A stretch of 64,000 nucleotides of DNA from Aquisediminimonas sp031376385 (GCA_031376385.1 JANMDQ010000002.1:1-64000); one strand, 5' to 3'; shown: positions 8,587 to 16,723, numbered from the stretch's first letter. Notes: generated by a model not told the origin, from the letters alone. Numbers and translations: made by a program.

Positions 8587-9252
8587 ATGCCGATCCACCA
8601 CGACACTTGGGTCTTTGACCTCGACAACACGCTTTACCCTGCCAGCACCAACCTATTCGCGCATATGGACGTGAAAATGGGGGAATATGTCGCGCGCGTG
8701 GAAGGTGTGGATGCCGTGACCGCTCGGACAATTCAAAAGCGCTATTTTTATGATCATGGCACAACACTGGCTGGCTTGATGGCAAACCACAGTATCGATC
8801 CTGATCACTACTTAGATTATGTGCATGACATTGATCTGTCCGCTGTGACACCAGATGCAGAATTAATCGCTGCAATAGCCCAGCTGCCGGGGCGTAAACT
8901 GGTTTTCACTAATGCCGATGCGGTTTACGGCCAGCGCGTGCTGGACCGACTGGGGCTCGGCGCTGCGTTTGAGGCGATTTTTGATATTCGCGATGCCGGA
9001 TACTTGCCCAAGCCAGACCTCGCAGCCTATCACCTTTTTTGTTCAAACCACGCCGTTGAACCGACCACGGCCATCATGGTGGAGGATATGGCCCGCAATC
9101 TGGTGCCTGCCAAACAATTGGGAATGGGCACCGTGTGGATCAACAATGGGTCTGAACAGGGGGGAGCTGCCGATTGGTCCGCCACTGTTGATCACGAAAT
9201 AACCGCCTTGGCCCCGTGGCTGACGCAGCAACTGCAAAGGATTTCTGCATGA
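8587..9252 (+). CDS. Pyrimidine 5'-nucleotidase-like HAD hydrolase
   Basis: A 221-aa cytoplasmic HAD-superfamily phosphatase. Motif I is VFDLDNTLYP, with nucleophile D11 and acid D13. Motif II is VFTNA, and motif III/IV is the Lys in PKPDL followed by VEDMARNL. The N-terminal layout matches the SDT1/PhoN-like pyrimidine nucleotidase subfamily that hydrolyses UMP/CMP-type nucleotides; the exact substrate is uncertain. Its stop overlaps the start of dapD (ATGA), so the two are translationally coupled, a pairing I believe recurs in alphaproteobacteria. Confidence 0.87.
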   Translation: MPIHHDTWVFDLDNTLYPASTNLFAHMDVKMGEYVARVEGVDAVTARTIQKRYFYDHGTTLAGLMANHSIDPDHYLDYVHDIDLSAVTPDAELIAAIAQLPGRKLVFTNADAVYGQRVLDRLGLGAAFEAIFDIRDAGYLPKPDLAAYHLFCSNHAVEPTTAIMVEDMARNLVPAKQLGMGTVWINNGSEQGGAADWSATVDHEITALAPWLTQQLQRISA

Positions 9253-10085
9253 CGAGCACGCTTCAACAGACCATCGAAGCCGCTTGGGAGGCGCGCGATA
9301 CGATCAGCCCCGCGACAACAGGCGGCGTGCGGGATGCAGTGGTTGACGCATTGGCTTTGCTCGACGGCGGCAACGCGCGTGTCGCGGAGAAAGTTGGTGA
9401 TGCATGGCAGGTCAACCAATGGCTTAAGAAAGCCGTTCTCCTGTCTTTTCGGCTGAACGACAACATCATCATGCCCGGGTTTGGTGAGTCCAACTTTTGG
9501 GACAAAGTGCCGAGCAAGTTCGCCAATTGGGACGCGGACCGGTTTCGGGGCGCTGGATTTCGCGCTGTCCCCGGCTGCGTCGTGCGCGGAGGCGCGCACA
9601 TCGGGCGCAATGTTGTGCTGATGCCCAGCTTTGTAAATATCGGCGCTTATGTGGATGATGGCACCATGGTGGATACGTGGGCGACTGTTGGCAGCTGCGC
9701 GCAGATTGGCAAGAACGTCCATTTGTCCGGCGGCGTCGGCATTGGCGGCGTGCTAGAGCCATTGCAAGCCAACCCCGTAATCATTGAAGATGACTGCTTC
9801 ATCGGTGCGCGTTCAGAGGTGGTCGAAGGCGTAATTGTGGAACAAGGCGCGGTGCTGGCCATGGGCGTGTTCCTATCCTCCACCACCAAAATCATTGACC
9901 GCGCAACCGGAGACATTTTCGTTGGCCGTGTGCCAAGCTATTCCGTCGTCGTCCCCGGCGCGCTCCACGGCAAAGCCTTGCCTGACGGCAGCCCCAGCCT
10001 CAGCCTTGCCTGCGCGGTCATCGTCAAGCGCGTAGACGCCCAAACGCGGAGCAAGACAGCGATCAATGAACTGCTAAGAGATTAA
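9249..10085 (+). CDS. dapD: 2,3,4,5-tetrahydropyridine-2,6-dicarboxylate N-succinyltransferase
   Basis: DapD of 278 aa transfers succinyl from succinyl-CoA to tetrahydrodipicolinate in the lysine/diaminopimelate pathway. The second half shows left-handed beta-helix hexapeptide repeats, for example GAHIGRNVVLMPSFVNIGAYV and MVDTWATVGSCAQIGKNVHLSGGVGIGG (each quoted in part). The start at 9249 overlaps the preceding stop by ATGA and gives MTSTLQQTIEAAW, the usual DapD N-terminus. The upstream in-frame ATG at 9216 is rejected. dapF and asd of the same pathway are also in this window but not adjacent. Confidence 0.96.
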   Translation: MTSTLQQTIEAAWEARDTISPATTGGVRDAVVDALALLDGGNARVAEKVGDAWQVNQWLKKAVLLSFRLNDNIIMPGFGESNFWDKVPSKFANWDADRFRGAGFRAVPGCVVRGGAHIGRNVVLMPSFVNIGAYVDDGTMVDTWATVGSCAQIGKNVHLSGGVGIGGVLEPLQANPVIIEDDCFIGARSEVVEGVIVEQGAVLAMGVFLSSTTKIIDRATGDIFVGRVPSYSVVVPGALHGKALPDGSPSLSLACAVIVKRVDAQTRSKTAINELLRD

Positions 10086-10118
10086 GCGCAGCGGCTTCGC
10101 GCTTCGGAGAGGAATGCC

Positions 10119-11630
10119 ATGTTTGCTCGTAGAGAATTGATGGCCCTTGCCCTTGCTGCTGCTGGGTCAGCTTCACTGGCAAAGGCGGCCAGACGCCAGG
10201 GACTAAAACGAATGCCCGATTTCGAACCGACGATTGAAAGCCTTAACACCCATCAACTGCCAGCTTGGTTTGACGACGCGAAATTCGGCATTTTCATCCA
10301 CTGGGGCCTCTATTCGGTTCCCGCCTTTGCTCCGTTCGGCCCCAATCCAAACCCCGGCGCACCGGATATGATGCGGGCTAACCCTTATGCCGAATGGTAT
10401 GAAAACACACTGAAATTCGCGGACTCAGAAACTGCCGCGCATCACCGCAAGCTCTACGGTGATGCGCCTTATTCCAATTTTCGAACATCTTTTGAGGCTG
10501 GGGCTGCGAATTTTGCTGCGGCTGAATGGGCGAATGTCTTCCGCGATAGCGGCGCGCGCTACGTCACACTCGTCACCAAACATCATGATGGCTATCTCCT
10601 TTGGCCGAGCAAGCATAAAAACCCGCACCGGCCGGATTGGCAAAGCAAAACTGACATTGTCGGGAAAATGGCCAAAGCAACGCGCGCGGCGGGAATGCGC
10701 TTTGGCACTTATTATTCAGGTGGACTGGATTGGACGTTCAATCCCGCGCGGGTGGATAATGGGGCGGCAATGATCCGGTCGATGCCCTATAGTGGGGCCT
10801 ATGATAGCTACTGCCTCAATCACTATTTTGATCTGATTGAGCGGTATAAGCCTGATTATCTGTGGAATGATATCGGCTATCCGTCAGCCCCCTCGATGCT
10901 CAAGCTAATCTCACATTTCTACAACAACATTCGAGACGGGCTCGTCAACGACCGCTGGATCACTGCGCGGGATTTCCTGTCCGGTACGGACGAGGAGCAG
11001 CTTAGGCGGCTCAAAAACTTTGCGGCTTATATGAAGCAGCACCGCCCGCCGCCGCCGGTGCATTATGATGTCATCACGCCGGAATATTCGCCTGATGCGA
11101 AGCTGCTTGAAAAGAAATGGGAAACGACACGCGGCATCGGGTTCAGCTTTGGCTATAATCAGATGGAAACAGATGCTCAATTGTTGAGCGCGAAAGATAT
11201 CATCCATTTACTGATCAACTGCGTGGCAAAGGGCGGCAACCTCCTCCTAAATGTTGGGCCACGCGGCGATGGGACGCTTTGCCCTATGCAAGTTGAACGG
11301 CTTCGCGCTGTTGGGGCTTGGCTGAAGATGAACGGCGAAGCGATTTACGATACGCGGCCTTGGCGCATTGCGGAGGCCGAAACCACAGACGGTCGCCAAG
11401 TTCGCTTTACGTCAAAGGGCAACACGGTCTACGCGCTGGTGCTTGATGGGCTTGATAAGCCATTGACGCTTCGAGGTATTGATGGACTAAAAGGGCGTGT
11501 TGCAACGCCCCTCAGTCGACCGGGCGATGTTGCACAAGTGGTGCGGTTCGCAGGCTTATACGGTGGGGGCGAACGCAGCACCATGCTGCGTTCGCCCCCA
11601 CCTTCAATTAAAAGCGGAAGCTTGCCGTGA
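10119..11630 (+). CDS. Alpha-L-fucosidase, GH29 family
   Basis: A 503-aa glycoside hydrolase family 29 enzyme that releases alpha-linked L-fucose. The N-terminus has an RRELMALALAAAG stretch resembling a Tat or Sec signal, so export to the periplasm is likely. Family hallmarks are WFDDAKFGIFIHWGLYSVPA, TLVTKHHDGY and YLWNDIGYP, whose Asp is the expected nucleophile. A C-terminal beta domain follows. The last about 20 residues (GGGERSTMLRSPPP region) are encoded by a perfect 18-bp hairpin, and the frame overlaps the convergent gene by 23 nt. The native stop may therefore have been lost. The gene stands alone with no other fucose genes around. Confidence 0.92.
   Translation: MFARRELMALALAAAGSASLAKAARRQGLKRMPDFEPTIESLNTHQLPAWFDDAKFGIFIHWGLYSVPAFAPFGPNPNPGAPDMMRANPYAEWYENTLKFADSETAAHHRKLYGDAPYSNFRTSFEAGAANFAAAEWANVFRDSGARYVTLVTKHHDGYLLWPSKHKNPHRPDWQSKTDIVGKMAKATRAAGMRFGTYYSGGLDWTFNPARVDNGAAMIRSMPYSGAYDSYCLNHYFDLIERYKPDYLWNDIGYPSAPSMLKLISHFYNNIRDGLVNDRWITARDFLSGTDEEQLRRLKNFAAYMKQHRPPPPVHYDVITPEYSPDAKLLEKKWETTRGIGFSFGYNQMETDAQLLSAKDIIHLLINCVAKGGNLLLNVGPRGDGTLCPMQVERLRAVGAWLKMNGEAIYDTRPWRIAEAETTDGRQVRFTSKGNTVYALVLDGLDKPLTLRGIDGLKGRVATPLSRPGDVAQVVRFAGLYGGGERSTMLRSPPPSIKSGSLP
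11563..11601. terminator. Strong hairpin, probable bidirectional terminator between convergent genes
   Basis: A perfect 18-bp stem (GTGGGGGCGAACGCAGCA and its complement) with a 3-nt loop. It lies just past the stop of the minus-strand outer membrane protein gene and inside the extreme 3' end of the GH29 frame. There is no clean U-run on either side, so it may work with Rho or by attenuation. Confidence 0.65.
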
Positions 11631-12462
11631 CTTGCGCGCCGTGCGTTACAAAGCGCGAATCCCTTGCAAAGTCCGTGCTGCCAGCCGCAGTGATCACAAA
11701 GGGGTTGGTCAAGGACGGCGGAGTGCCTTGACCCGCATTCACGCGGTAATCGCTCGATTGAAAGCGTGTGTATTTGTAAAGCACACCAATTGAGAAATTG
11801 TCTGACACTTTCTGTTCAATGCCGCCGCCGGCAACCCAGCCCCAAAGGTTTTCTTTCGTTTTGGTCTGTGTGAATGTGTTGAACGTGTTGGTTGTCGCAA
11901 AGCTATTCTTGAACTTGCCGTAAGTGCCGCCACCAGTTGCGTAGACCAATGTGCTGTCGCCAATTGCCAAGCCGAGACGAGCGCGACCCGTGCCGTTCCA
12001 GCCGAGCTGGCGCGTCATGGTATAGCTGGCAGGTGTGGAGCTGAACGCAGACGCACTGTCTGAAACATAAGCTTTTCCGCCTTCAACGACCAAACCAGCA
12101 ACAATTCCGCCGAACTGTTTGTCAAAACCGGCGTGAACGTTCCAAGCTGTGCCGTCCTTATCGTTACGGCATCCGCCTGCGGCGGAATTGGATACAGCTG
12201 CACCATCGCAGAATCCGGGTTGAAAAGCATTTGCCCCCGCCGCTGTGTTCACCTGATCGCCAAAGGTGCCATCACGGTTGGTGTCAAACTGAACTGTTTC
12301 GTCGCCGTTCCGATCATTCCACGTGTAGCCGCCCGAGCCGCCGATATAGACGCCAGTCCAGCTGCGGCTTGCATTTGCTTCGTCTGTCTGTGCGAAGGCA
12401 GGCGCGCTGAGGGTGGCCAGCGCGCACAGGGTGGTGGCTGACTTGATAATTGCGTGTTTCAT
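11608..12462 (-). CDS. Outer-membrane beta-barrel protein (Omp25/RopB-like)
   Basis: A 284-aa protein with a signal peptide (MKHAIIKSATTLCALATLSAPAFA, shown here as its parts) and an eight-stranded OmpA-like barrel pattern. It begins SWTGVYIGGSGGYTW and ends in VTASFRF, with the terminal Phe used for BAM-dependent insertion. The start at 12462 is chosen for the GGAGAAA ribosome-binding site just upstream, over the in-frame ATG at 12474. These proteins are surface antigens or porin-like in alphaproteobacteria; no specific role can be given. A near-perfect 16-nt palindrome upstream (12561-12576) could be an operator. Confidence 0.87.
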   Translation of the reverse strand: MKHAIIKSATTLCALATLSAPAFAQTDEANASRSWTGVYIGGSGGYTWNDRNGDETVQFDTNRDGTFGDQVNTAAGANAFQPGFCDGAAVSNSAAGGCRNDKDGTAWNVHAGFDKQFGGIVAGLVVEGGKAYVSDSASAFSSTPASYTMTRQLGWNGTGRARLGLAIGDSTLVYATGGGTYGKFKNSFATTNTFNTFTQTKTKENLWGWVAGGGIEQKVSDNFSIGVLYKYTRFQSSDYRVNAGQGTPPSLTNPFVITAAGSTDFARDSRFVTHGAQVTASFRF

Positions 12463-12560
12463 AAATTTCTCCATTCAAATCCGGGGTCGGAAATGGAGAA
12501 ACAGCGAAGTCCGAATAATGTTGCGTGGGTTTGCGAGTTCTGGGGCCCCTGTGATAAAAA

Positions 12561-12576
12561 CACCACAGCTGTTGTG
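12561..12576. promoter_or_regulatory. Near-perfect palindrome, possible operator
   Basis: CACCACAGCTGTTGTG is a 16-nt palindrome with one mismatched pair. It lies in the 440-nt non-coding stretch between the outer membrane protein gene (minus) and the MNIO cassette (plus), about 100 nt from the former's start. I see no other clear element in this gap except small GC hairpins near 12837-12849 and 12881-12890. Confidence 0.35.
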
Positions 12577-12906
12577 CTGAAGCTTTTGATCAGGGAGCTG
12601 AAGTTTGCCACAGCGCTAAGACCCAAATTTCTTTCGGCTCGCGTTAGATCATCGACACTCCGATTGAGACCGTCTTGGATTGGTAAACGTCTGTTAACTG
12701 GTCGCGACGAACCATAATATTTTTGCGCTCAATTGATGGCTGTGGTCTCCGCCATTTTTTCAAGGCCGCTATAATCGTGTTGGGAGTCGCCCACCTCCGC
12801 TTGCGATCGTAACGACGGCCCCCGCAGGTAGGATAGAGTGCCTAAGGCACCATCGTTCAGGCTGTTGCAAGCTCCCCACACGGGGAAAGCACAAAGGAAT
12901 GATGTT

Positions 12907-13146
12907 ATGGCAGTACAAACTGACGCACGTATGGCGCGCATTTCAATGGGATTGAAAGGGGATGGGCGTGCCGTGCGCATTTCACACCCCGGAAAACTCA
13001 CACCCGCCGAAATCGGCCAAATTGACAAGATTCTCATCAATGATGTGATCAAGGATTTGACAGGATGCGCCTGCTTGTCCGGCACAATTGATGTGATCTG
13101 GGAAAAGCAGTTCGAAAGAGTGCTTGACGTTCGACTCGGTCAGTAG
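12907..13146 (+). CDS. Small CxC protein encoded next to MNIO enzyme, candidate RiPP precursor
   Basis: A 79-aa protein without a signal peptide or membrane segment. It starts at 12907 with an AAGGA ribosome-binding site 8 nt upstream. A basic N-terminal half precedes a helix-like stretch (LTPAEIGQIDKILINDVIKD), then the motif TGCACLSG with C54 and C56, and a C-terminal segment IDVIWEKQFERVLDVRLG. The gene is 13 nt upstream of the MNIO gene. MNIO enzymes act on cysteines of ribosomal peptides, so the two closely spaced cysteines are the likely target. The arrangement differs from bufferins, whose precursors carry signal peptides. I cannot name the family; it could instead be a metal-binding partner rather than a substrate. 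Confidence 0.72.
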   Translation: MAVQTDARMARISMGLKGDGRAVRISHPGKLTPAEIGQIDKILINDVIKDLTGCACLSGTIDVIWEKQFERVLDVRLGQ

Positions 13147-13159
13147 CGGGCCGACGGGG

Positions 13160-14068
13160 ATGACCGCGACAACGCCACTGGTCGGCTTACTCTACAACCC
13201 GGCCGTGCCTGCTGTGCTCGACGCTGCGGGAGAACTTGTGGATTTTGTCGAGGTCATCCCTGACCGGCTCTGGTATGATTTTGGCGCGAATACAGCTGAT
13301 CGTTTCTCGCACGCCCACGGCGCAGTTGATGAACTGCGGCGCTACACTGAACGTCACGCTGTCATAGGCCATGGCATTGGTCTGTCACTGCCCAGCGCGA
13401 TGCCCCTTGATGAGGCTTTGCTGGATGAAGTCGCTTCTTCGCACCGGTGCCTCGATTACCGCTGGTATAGCGAACATCTGAGCATGTTTCTCACGCCCGA
13501 AGGCAGCGTTCCCGACGCGCAGGCCGGGATGGGCCTCCCGATGGTTCATGACGACGAGATGCTCGGCCTTGTCGGCCACAAGGTCCGCCAGCTGCAGGAT
13601 GCGCTTGATGTGCCGATCCTTCTTGAGAACGCGACGATTTTTTCGCCGATCCCGGATCCGGATATGTCCGAACCGGAATTCATGAACCGTTTGCACGGCG
13701 AAACGGGCTGCGGCATGTTGCTTGATCTGCACAATCTCTATGCCAACACAGTGAATCTCGGCTGGGCACCGGAGGATTATCTGCGCGCGCTCAATCCCGA
13801 AATTGTCGTTGAAATTCATCTGGCCGGTGGGGATTGGCTGCGATCACATTACACAGATTCGCATTCGAGGCGCACGCCTGACCCGATCTGGGCGTGGCTG
13901 CATGAATGGGGGCCGCGTTTGACGAACCTCGCCGCAATCACGTTCGAATATCATGAATCCTACCATAACCGGATCGGCCTTGACGGAGTGGTTGCGGAAC
14001 TGGAGGCCATGCAATCCTGCGCCGCTGATATCGCGATTGCCCGCGCCGCACGATTAGAACCGGCATGA
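13160..14068 (+). CDS. MNIO (DUF692) multinuclear non-haem iron oxidative enzyme
   Basis: A 302-aa TIM-barrel protein of the MbnB/TglH/BufB family, which binds two or three iron ions and oxidatively modifies cysteine or other side chains in ribosomally made peptides. Candidate metal ligands are all present: H71 in HGIGLSL, E105/H106 in WYSEHLSMF, E156 in LLENATIF, D189 and H191/N192 in LLDLHNLYANT, H220 in EIHLAGG, D233 and H235 in TDSHSR, and E263 in FEYHE. I start it at 13160 (MTATTPLVGLLYNP) rather than the upstream ATG overlapping the previous gene. Its stop overlaps the next gene (ATGA), so enzyme and partner should be made in fixed ratio. Confidence 0.9.
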   Translation: MTATTPLVGLLYNPAVPAVLDAAGELVDFVEVIPDRLWYDFGANTADRFSHAHGAVDELRRYTERHAVIGHGIGLSLPSAMPLDEALLDEVASSHRCLDYRWYSEHLSMFLTPEGSVPDAQAGMGLPMVHDDEMLGLVGHKVRQLQDALDVPILLENATIFSPIPDPDMSEPEFMNRLHGETGCGMLLDLHNLYANTVNLGWAPEDYLRALNPEIVVEIHLAGGDWLRSHYTDSHSRRTPDPIWAWLHEWGPRLTNLAAITFEYHESYHNRIGLDGVVAELEAMQSCAADIAIARAARLEPA

Positions 14069-14520
14069 CGTTGGCGTCGTTCCAGCGCGCGCTTACTGAC
14101 CTCACGGCTTCGCCTGCTTTGTGCCGCGCCGTTCGCGTTGATCCGGATATCGCGCTCGATCAGTATCATCTGACTCAGAAAGAAGCGATGCGATTGGCTG
14201 GCATCGCGGGAAGCAAGGGGATGGAAGCGAATTGCATGCTTTACCGCGCTAACCGCTTGGCACCAGTTGCGCTGAACTGCCCGGCGCTGTGCGATGCTCT
14301 GGGGGACGATCTCAACCGGTTGATCTCAGCCTACTGGGACGCGGAACCCAATACGAACGTGCATTTTCTTGCCGAAACGGACCGATTTTGCTGCTTTTTG
14401 TCAAGGCGATCTGATTTGCCAGAGGGTGTTGCCCCGGTGCTGGAGCGTGAACATGCACTTGTCGTCGCGCGCCTCGCGGCAAGCCGTGCCATGGCCAGGC
14501 GCAGTGCCTTTGGCGATTGA
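14065..14520 (+). CDS. MNIO partner protein, probable peptide-recognition subunit
   Basis: A 151-aa cytoplasmic protein coupled to the MNIO gene by a 4-nt overlap. It opens with LASFQRALTDLTASPALCRAVRVDP, an alpha-helical pattern like the N-terminal regions of the DUF2063/HvfC/MbnC-type partners of MNIO enzymes. Its middle contains AMRLAGIAGSKGMEANCMLYRANRLAP. It has several cysteines (near residues 19, 57, 69, 73 and a CC pair near 110). Known partners deliver the leader peptide to the MNIO active site; that role is inferred from position and size. It is shorter than typical DUF2063 proteins and may belong to another family. Confidence 0.65.
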   Translation: MTLASFQRALTDLTASPALCRAVRVDPDIALDQYHLTQKEAMRLAGIAGSKGMEANCMLYRANRLAPVALNCPALCDALGDDLNRLISAYWDAEPNTNVHFLAETDRFCCFLSRRSDLPEGVAPVLEREHALVVARLAASRAMARRSAFGD

Positions 14521-14627
14521 GTCCAGCAATATACGGAATTGTCTCACCAAAAGATAATTGGTATTGTGTCGCGGGAACTTCGGTGTCCCCGAAACTCTCA
14601 TGACTGAAGGCACTTTCACCGCAAGGC

Positions 14628-14678
14628 GAAGGTCACAAAGGTCACACGAAAACGCACTTTTGATGAACAGATGTTCAT
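14628..14678 (+). repeat. 51-nt dispersed repeat, copy 1
   Basis: It contains a tandem AGGTCACA-A-AGGTCACA pair, then a palindrome GATGAACAGATGTTCATC. A nearly identical copy, with two or so mismatches, lies in reverse orientation at 50589-50639. Each copy is followed 130-150 nt later by a LexA-box motif, so the repeat is part of a larger element of about 170-200 nt. Confidence 0.8.
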
Positions 14679-14808
14679 CTGCCGCGCTTGCGAAAAACGC
14701 CTCCGCACCCTTCCGCTCTGCAGAGGGCGGCAATTGGCGGGATAAAGGAAGCCATGTTCGGGTGATAAGGCATATCGCTCATGCAGCAGAAAATATCCTA
14801 CTTTGCAA

Positions 14809-14823
14809 GAACATTATAAGAAC
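14809..14823 (+). promoter_or_regulatory. LexA-type box within dispersed element, copy 1
   Basis: GAAC-ATTATAA-GAAC, an exact reverse-complement match to GTTC-N7-GTTC. It is embedded in a conserved context (cagcagaaaatatc, then ttgcaag) shared with 50474-50488 and 61759-61773. The nearest downstream gene on this strand starts at 15305. Confidence 0.65.
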
Positions 14824-14939
14824 ACAGCGATGATATTTGAATCAATGACTCCTCGCGCTATCGAGGCGCAGGGCAGGATTAGAGGTTAATTGCACCGCAA
14901 TTCTAGCCTCTGCAGGAATCAGCAGGGGGCTAATTAGTA

Positions 14940-14975
14940 TAGTGTCCCCGGAATTCCTAGTGTCCCCGGAATTCC
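14940..14975 (+). repeat. Tandem 18-nt repeat, two exact copies
   Basis: TAGTGTCCCCGGAATTCC occurs at 14940-14957 and again at 14958-14975. A related sequence in inverted orientation (GGAATTGCGGTGACAC) lies at 16811-16826 on the other side of the 472-aa gene. Confidence 0.85.
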
Positions 14976-15227
14976 GAACCACACAGATATGCGTAGTCCC
15001 TTCGACAGGCTCAGGACATGCTTGTCACTCACATCTAATCCTGCAAATATCGTCATCGGTCATCCTCCTACTTTGGAGCGCCCTCACGGCGACTCCGTCC
15101 CAAGCAGGAGGACGGCTACATCAATTACGCAACGTCACCGGAATCACAACTTCATGACGCCCAACGAGGTCTTTGCAAGACTGGTCGCAAAGGCTCAGTT
15201 TACTGGCGCGCAGTGTTGCGCTTCAGC

Positions 15228-15255
15228 TTGACACCACCCTCCTTCATCCTATTAA
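15228..15255 (+). promoter_or_regulatory. Sigma-70-type promoter of the 472-aa gene
   Basis: A perfect -35 TTGACA (15228-15233) is followed after 16 nt by TATTAA (15250-15255). Transcription would start about 40 nt upstream of the ATG at 15305. This is one of the best sigma-70-like pairs visible in the window. Confidence 0.6.
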
Positions 15256-15269
15256 TATTTCGCATAAAG

Positions 15270-15294
15270 TATTCGCAGCGCATGTTAGCGAATA
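15270..15294. promoter_or_regulatory. Inverted repeat, possible operator
   Basis: TATTCGC-N11-GCGAATA, a perfect 7-bp inverted repeat between the -10 element and the start codon. A repressor bound here would block transcription of the 472-aa gene. It could also form a hairpin in the 5' leader. Confidence 0.45.
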
Positions 15295-15304
15295 GGGGGG
15301 CTTC

Positions 15305-16723
15305 ATGACCGAAAAATTTTCGACCCGACTATTAGGTGCTTGGGCACATACGCGCCAGGTCAGCGGCGATGCCGTCGCCTCGGCCTCAAAGTTCGTTTCG
15401 GCGCACAAAAACACAATCTCCGATGGCACGCATGGCGCGCTCGACAGCGTCGGACGGGTGTCGGAAAGTGCCGGGCAGGGTCTGGTGCAGCGCTGCCAGG
15501 ACCTGAGGCGCGAACTGCGCGCCGCGCGTGCAGGTGAAGCAAGCGAAGGTCTGGATGTCTTCTTAGATCGGGCAGCGGATGTGTCGCTAGGGCTGGGGAG
15601 CCTGATCGGTCGTTCGCTGGGATCGGCGGGAAAGAACACGCGCAAGGCCTCGCCCGCCATAGGTGCCGCGACCGGAGGCGCGATCACAGGCACGATTGGT
15701 GCGGTTTCGGGTGCCATCAGTGCCGTTGCCATTCAGCAGTCCGACATTGATACATTAGAAAAACGGCTCGCTCGTGCTGGCGACGAGGCGCGTTTGTACT
15801 CGCAGCGTGAGCTGGTGCGTATCGAGACTGCACACCGGCAGGGGCGGCGCAGCGAACTGCTCGACCTTTTGGTGATCGGCGGTGTCTCACTGTCCAGCGT
15901 GCTTGACGATCCCGCTGGCGTTCCAAAAGTAGTGGAGCGGGCCTTTGAGTTTGCCTACCCCGGCCTCGCGGCATCGGGCGAAACCTTTGCCGATACCGCT
16001 GGGCGTGTGCCAACTGAGGATCTCGTCGGCCTCGTCAGCGGTGTGAAAGGTAAGCTGTTCGAACTCGAACTTGTCGACCAGTTTAATCAGGGTGGCCTGG
16101 CCGAGGGACTGCACGCTGAAATCGCCGCCTCGGCTACTCAGCCTGGCTATGACATCCGCATTCTTGACGCCGATGGTCATACAATGGACCTGCTACAAGC
16201 TAAGGCGACAGATTCGGTTGCTTATGTGAAGGAGGCGCTTGAGCGCTATCCTAACATCGATGTGACTACGACCTCGGAAGTGCACGGCCAGTTGCTCGCA
16301 TTGGGCCTAGGTGAGCATGTTTCCGACAGCGGTATCACCGACGCCTTCCTACAGGGTAAAGTTGAGGCGGCAGCTGGTCTTGGCGCAGGGCTGGGCGCAG
16401 CCGATTTGGTGCCTTCCGCGCTTGGCCTCGCGGTGATCGCATTCTCTGCGTTCTCGGTGCGGGAGACCGACATTATTATGCGCTCCGAACAATTCGGCGA
16501 GCGTGCGGGCAAAGCCGGGATTTCAGGCGGAGCCGGTGCCGCGCTGATGTTGGCGACGGGCACCTGGCTCCTCGCTCCTGTAGGCGGCATCGGCTTTCGC
16601 ATGATGGTTGCGCGAGGAGACGCCAAACGCCAGCGCTACGACGCATTGACGCGGATTGTGGACAGCCTGGAGGCGGACAATGCTCGCCGGGCTGGTTACG
16701 CTGGTGTGCTTGCACTGAGTTAA
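15305..16723 (+). CDS. Orphan 472-aa protein: glycine-zipper membrane segments flanking a PD-(D/E)XK-like nuclease motif
   Basis: I do not recognise a named family. Residues 1-110 are polar and helical. Residues 117-143 (AIGAATGGAITGTIGAVSGA region) form a Gly/Ala-rich hydrophobic segment like a glycine zipper. Residues 247-300 read KGKLFELELVDQF ... QPGYDIRILDADGHTMDLLQAKAT, with the E-x(n)-D-x(n)-QxK pattern (E253/E255, D283, Q298-K300) of Mrr-like restriction nucleases. Residues 355-384 and 405-435 are two further Gly/Ala-rich hydrophobic stretches. A nuclease combined with membrane-inserting helices suggests a toxin or phage-defence effector; this is inference. It has its own promoter, a GGGGGG ribosome-binding region and repeat-rich flanks, and stands alone. 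Confidence 0.7.
   Translation: MTEKFSTRLLGAWAHTRQVSGDAVASASKFVSAHKNTISDGTHGALDSVGRVSESAGQGLVQRCQDLRRELRAARAGEASEGLDVFLDRAADVSLGLGSLIGRSLGSAGKNTRKASPAIGAATGGAITGTIGAVSGAISAVAIQQSDIDTLEKRLARAGDEARLYSQRELVRIETAHRQGRRSELLDLLVIGGVSLSSVLDDPAGVPKVVERAFEFAYPGLAASGETFADTAGRVPTEDLVGLVSGVKGKLFELELVDQFNQGGLAEGLHAEIAASATQPGYDIRILDADGHTMDLLQAKATDSVAYVKEALERYPNIDVTTTSEVHGQLLALGLGEHVSDSGITDAFLQGKVEAAAGLGAGLGAADLVPSALGLAVIAFSAFSVRETDIIMRSEQFGERAGKAGISGGAGAALMLATGTWLLAPVGGIGFRMMVARGDAKRQRYDALTRIVDSLEADNARRAGYAGVLALS

Larger units (their letters stand above)
14521..15227. other. Non-coding, repeat-rich stretch
   Basis: About 700 nt with no convincing gene. In order it holds degenerate GTGTC...GGAACT copies (14565-14595), the 51-nt repeat, the LexA-box element, an imperfect hairpin AGAGGTTAATTGC / GCAATTCTAGCCTCT (14881-14913), a tandem 18-nt repeat, and a TTCGACAGGCTCAGGACA motif (15000-15017) of a common dispersed type. 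The open frames here are short and made of repeat sequence. Confidence 0.6.

Noticed and set aside
12454..12717. 87-aa open frame upstream of the MNIO cassette
   Set aside because: It overlaps the signal-peptide region of the outer membrane protein gene on the other strand and has no protein-like composition.
14558..14833. 91-aa open frame in the repeat-rich island
   Set aside because: It is made of the 51-nt repeat and the LexA-box element, with no ribosome-binding site or family features.
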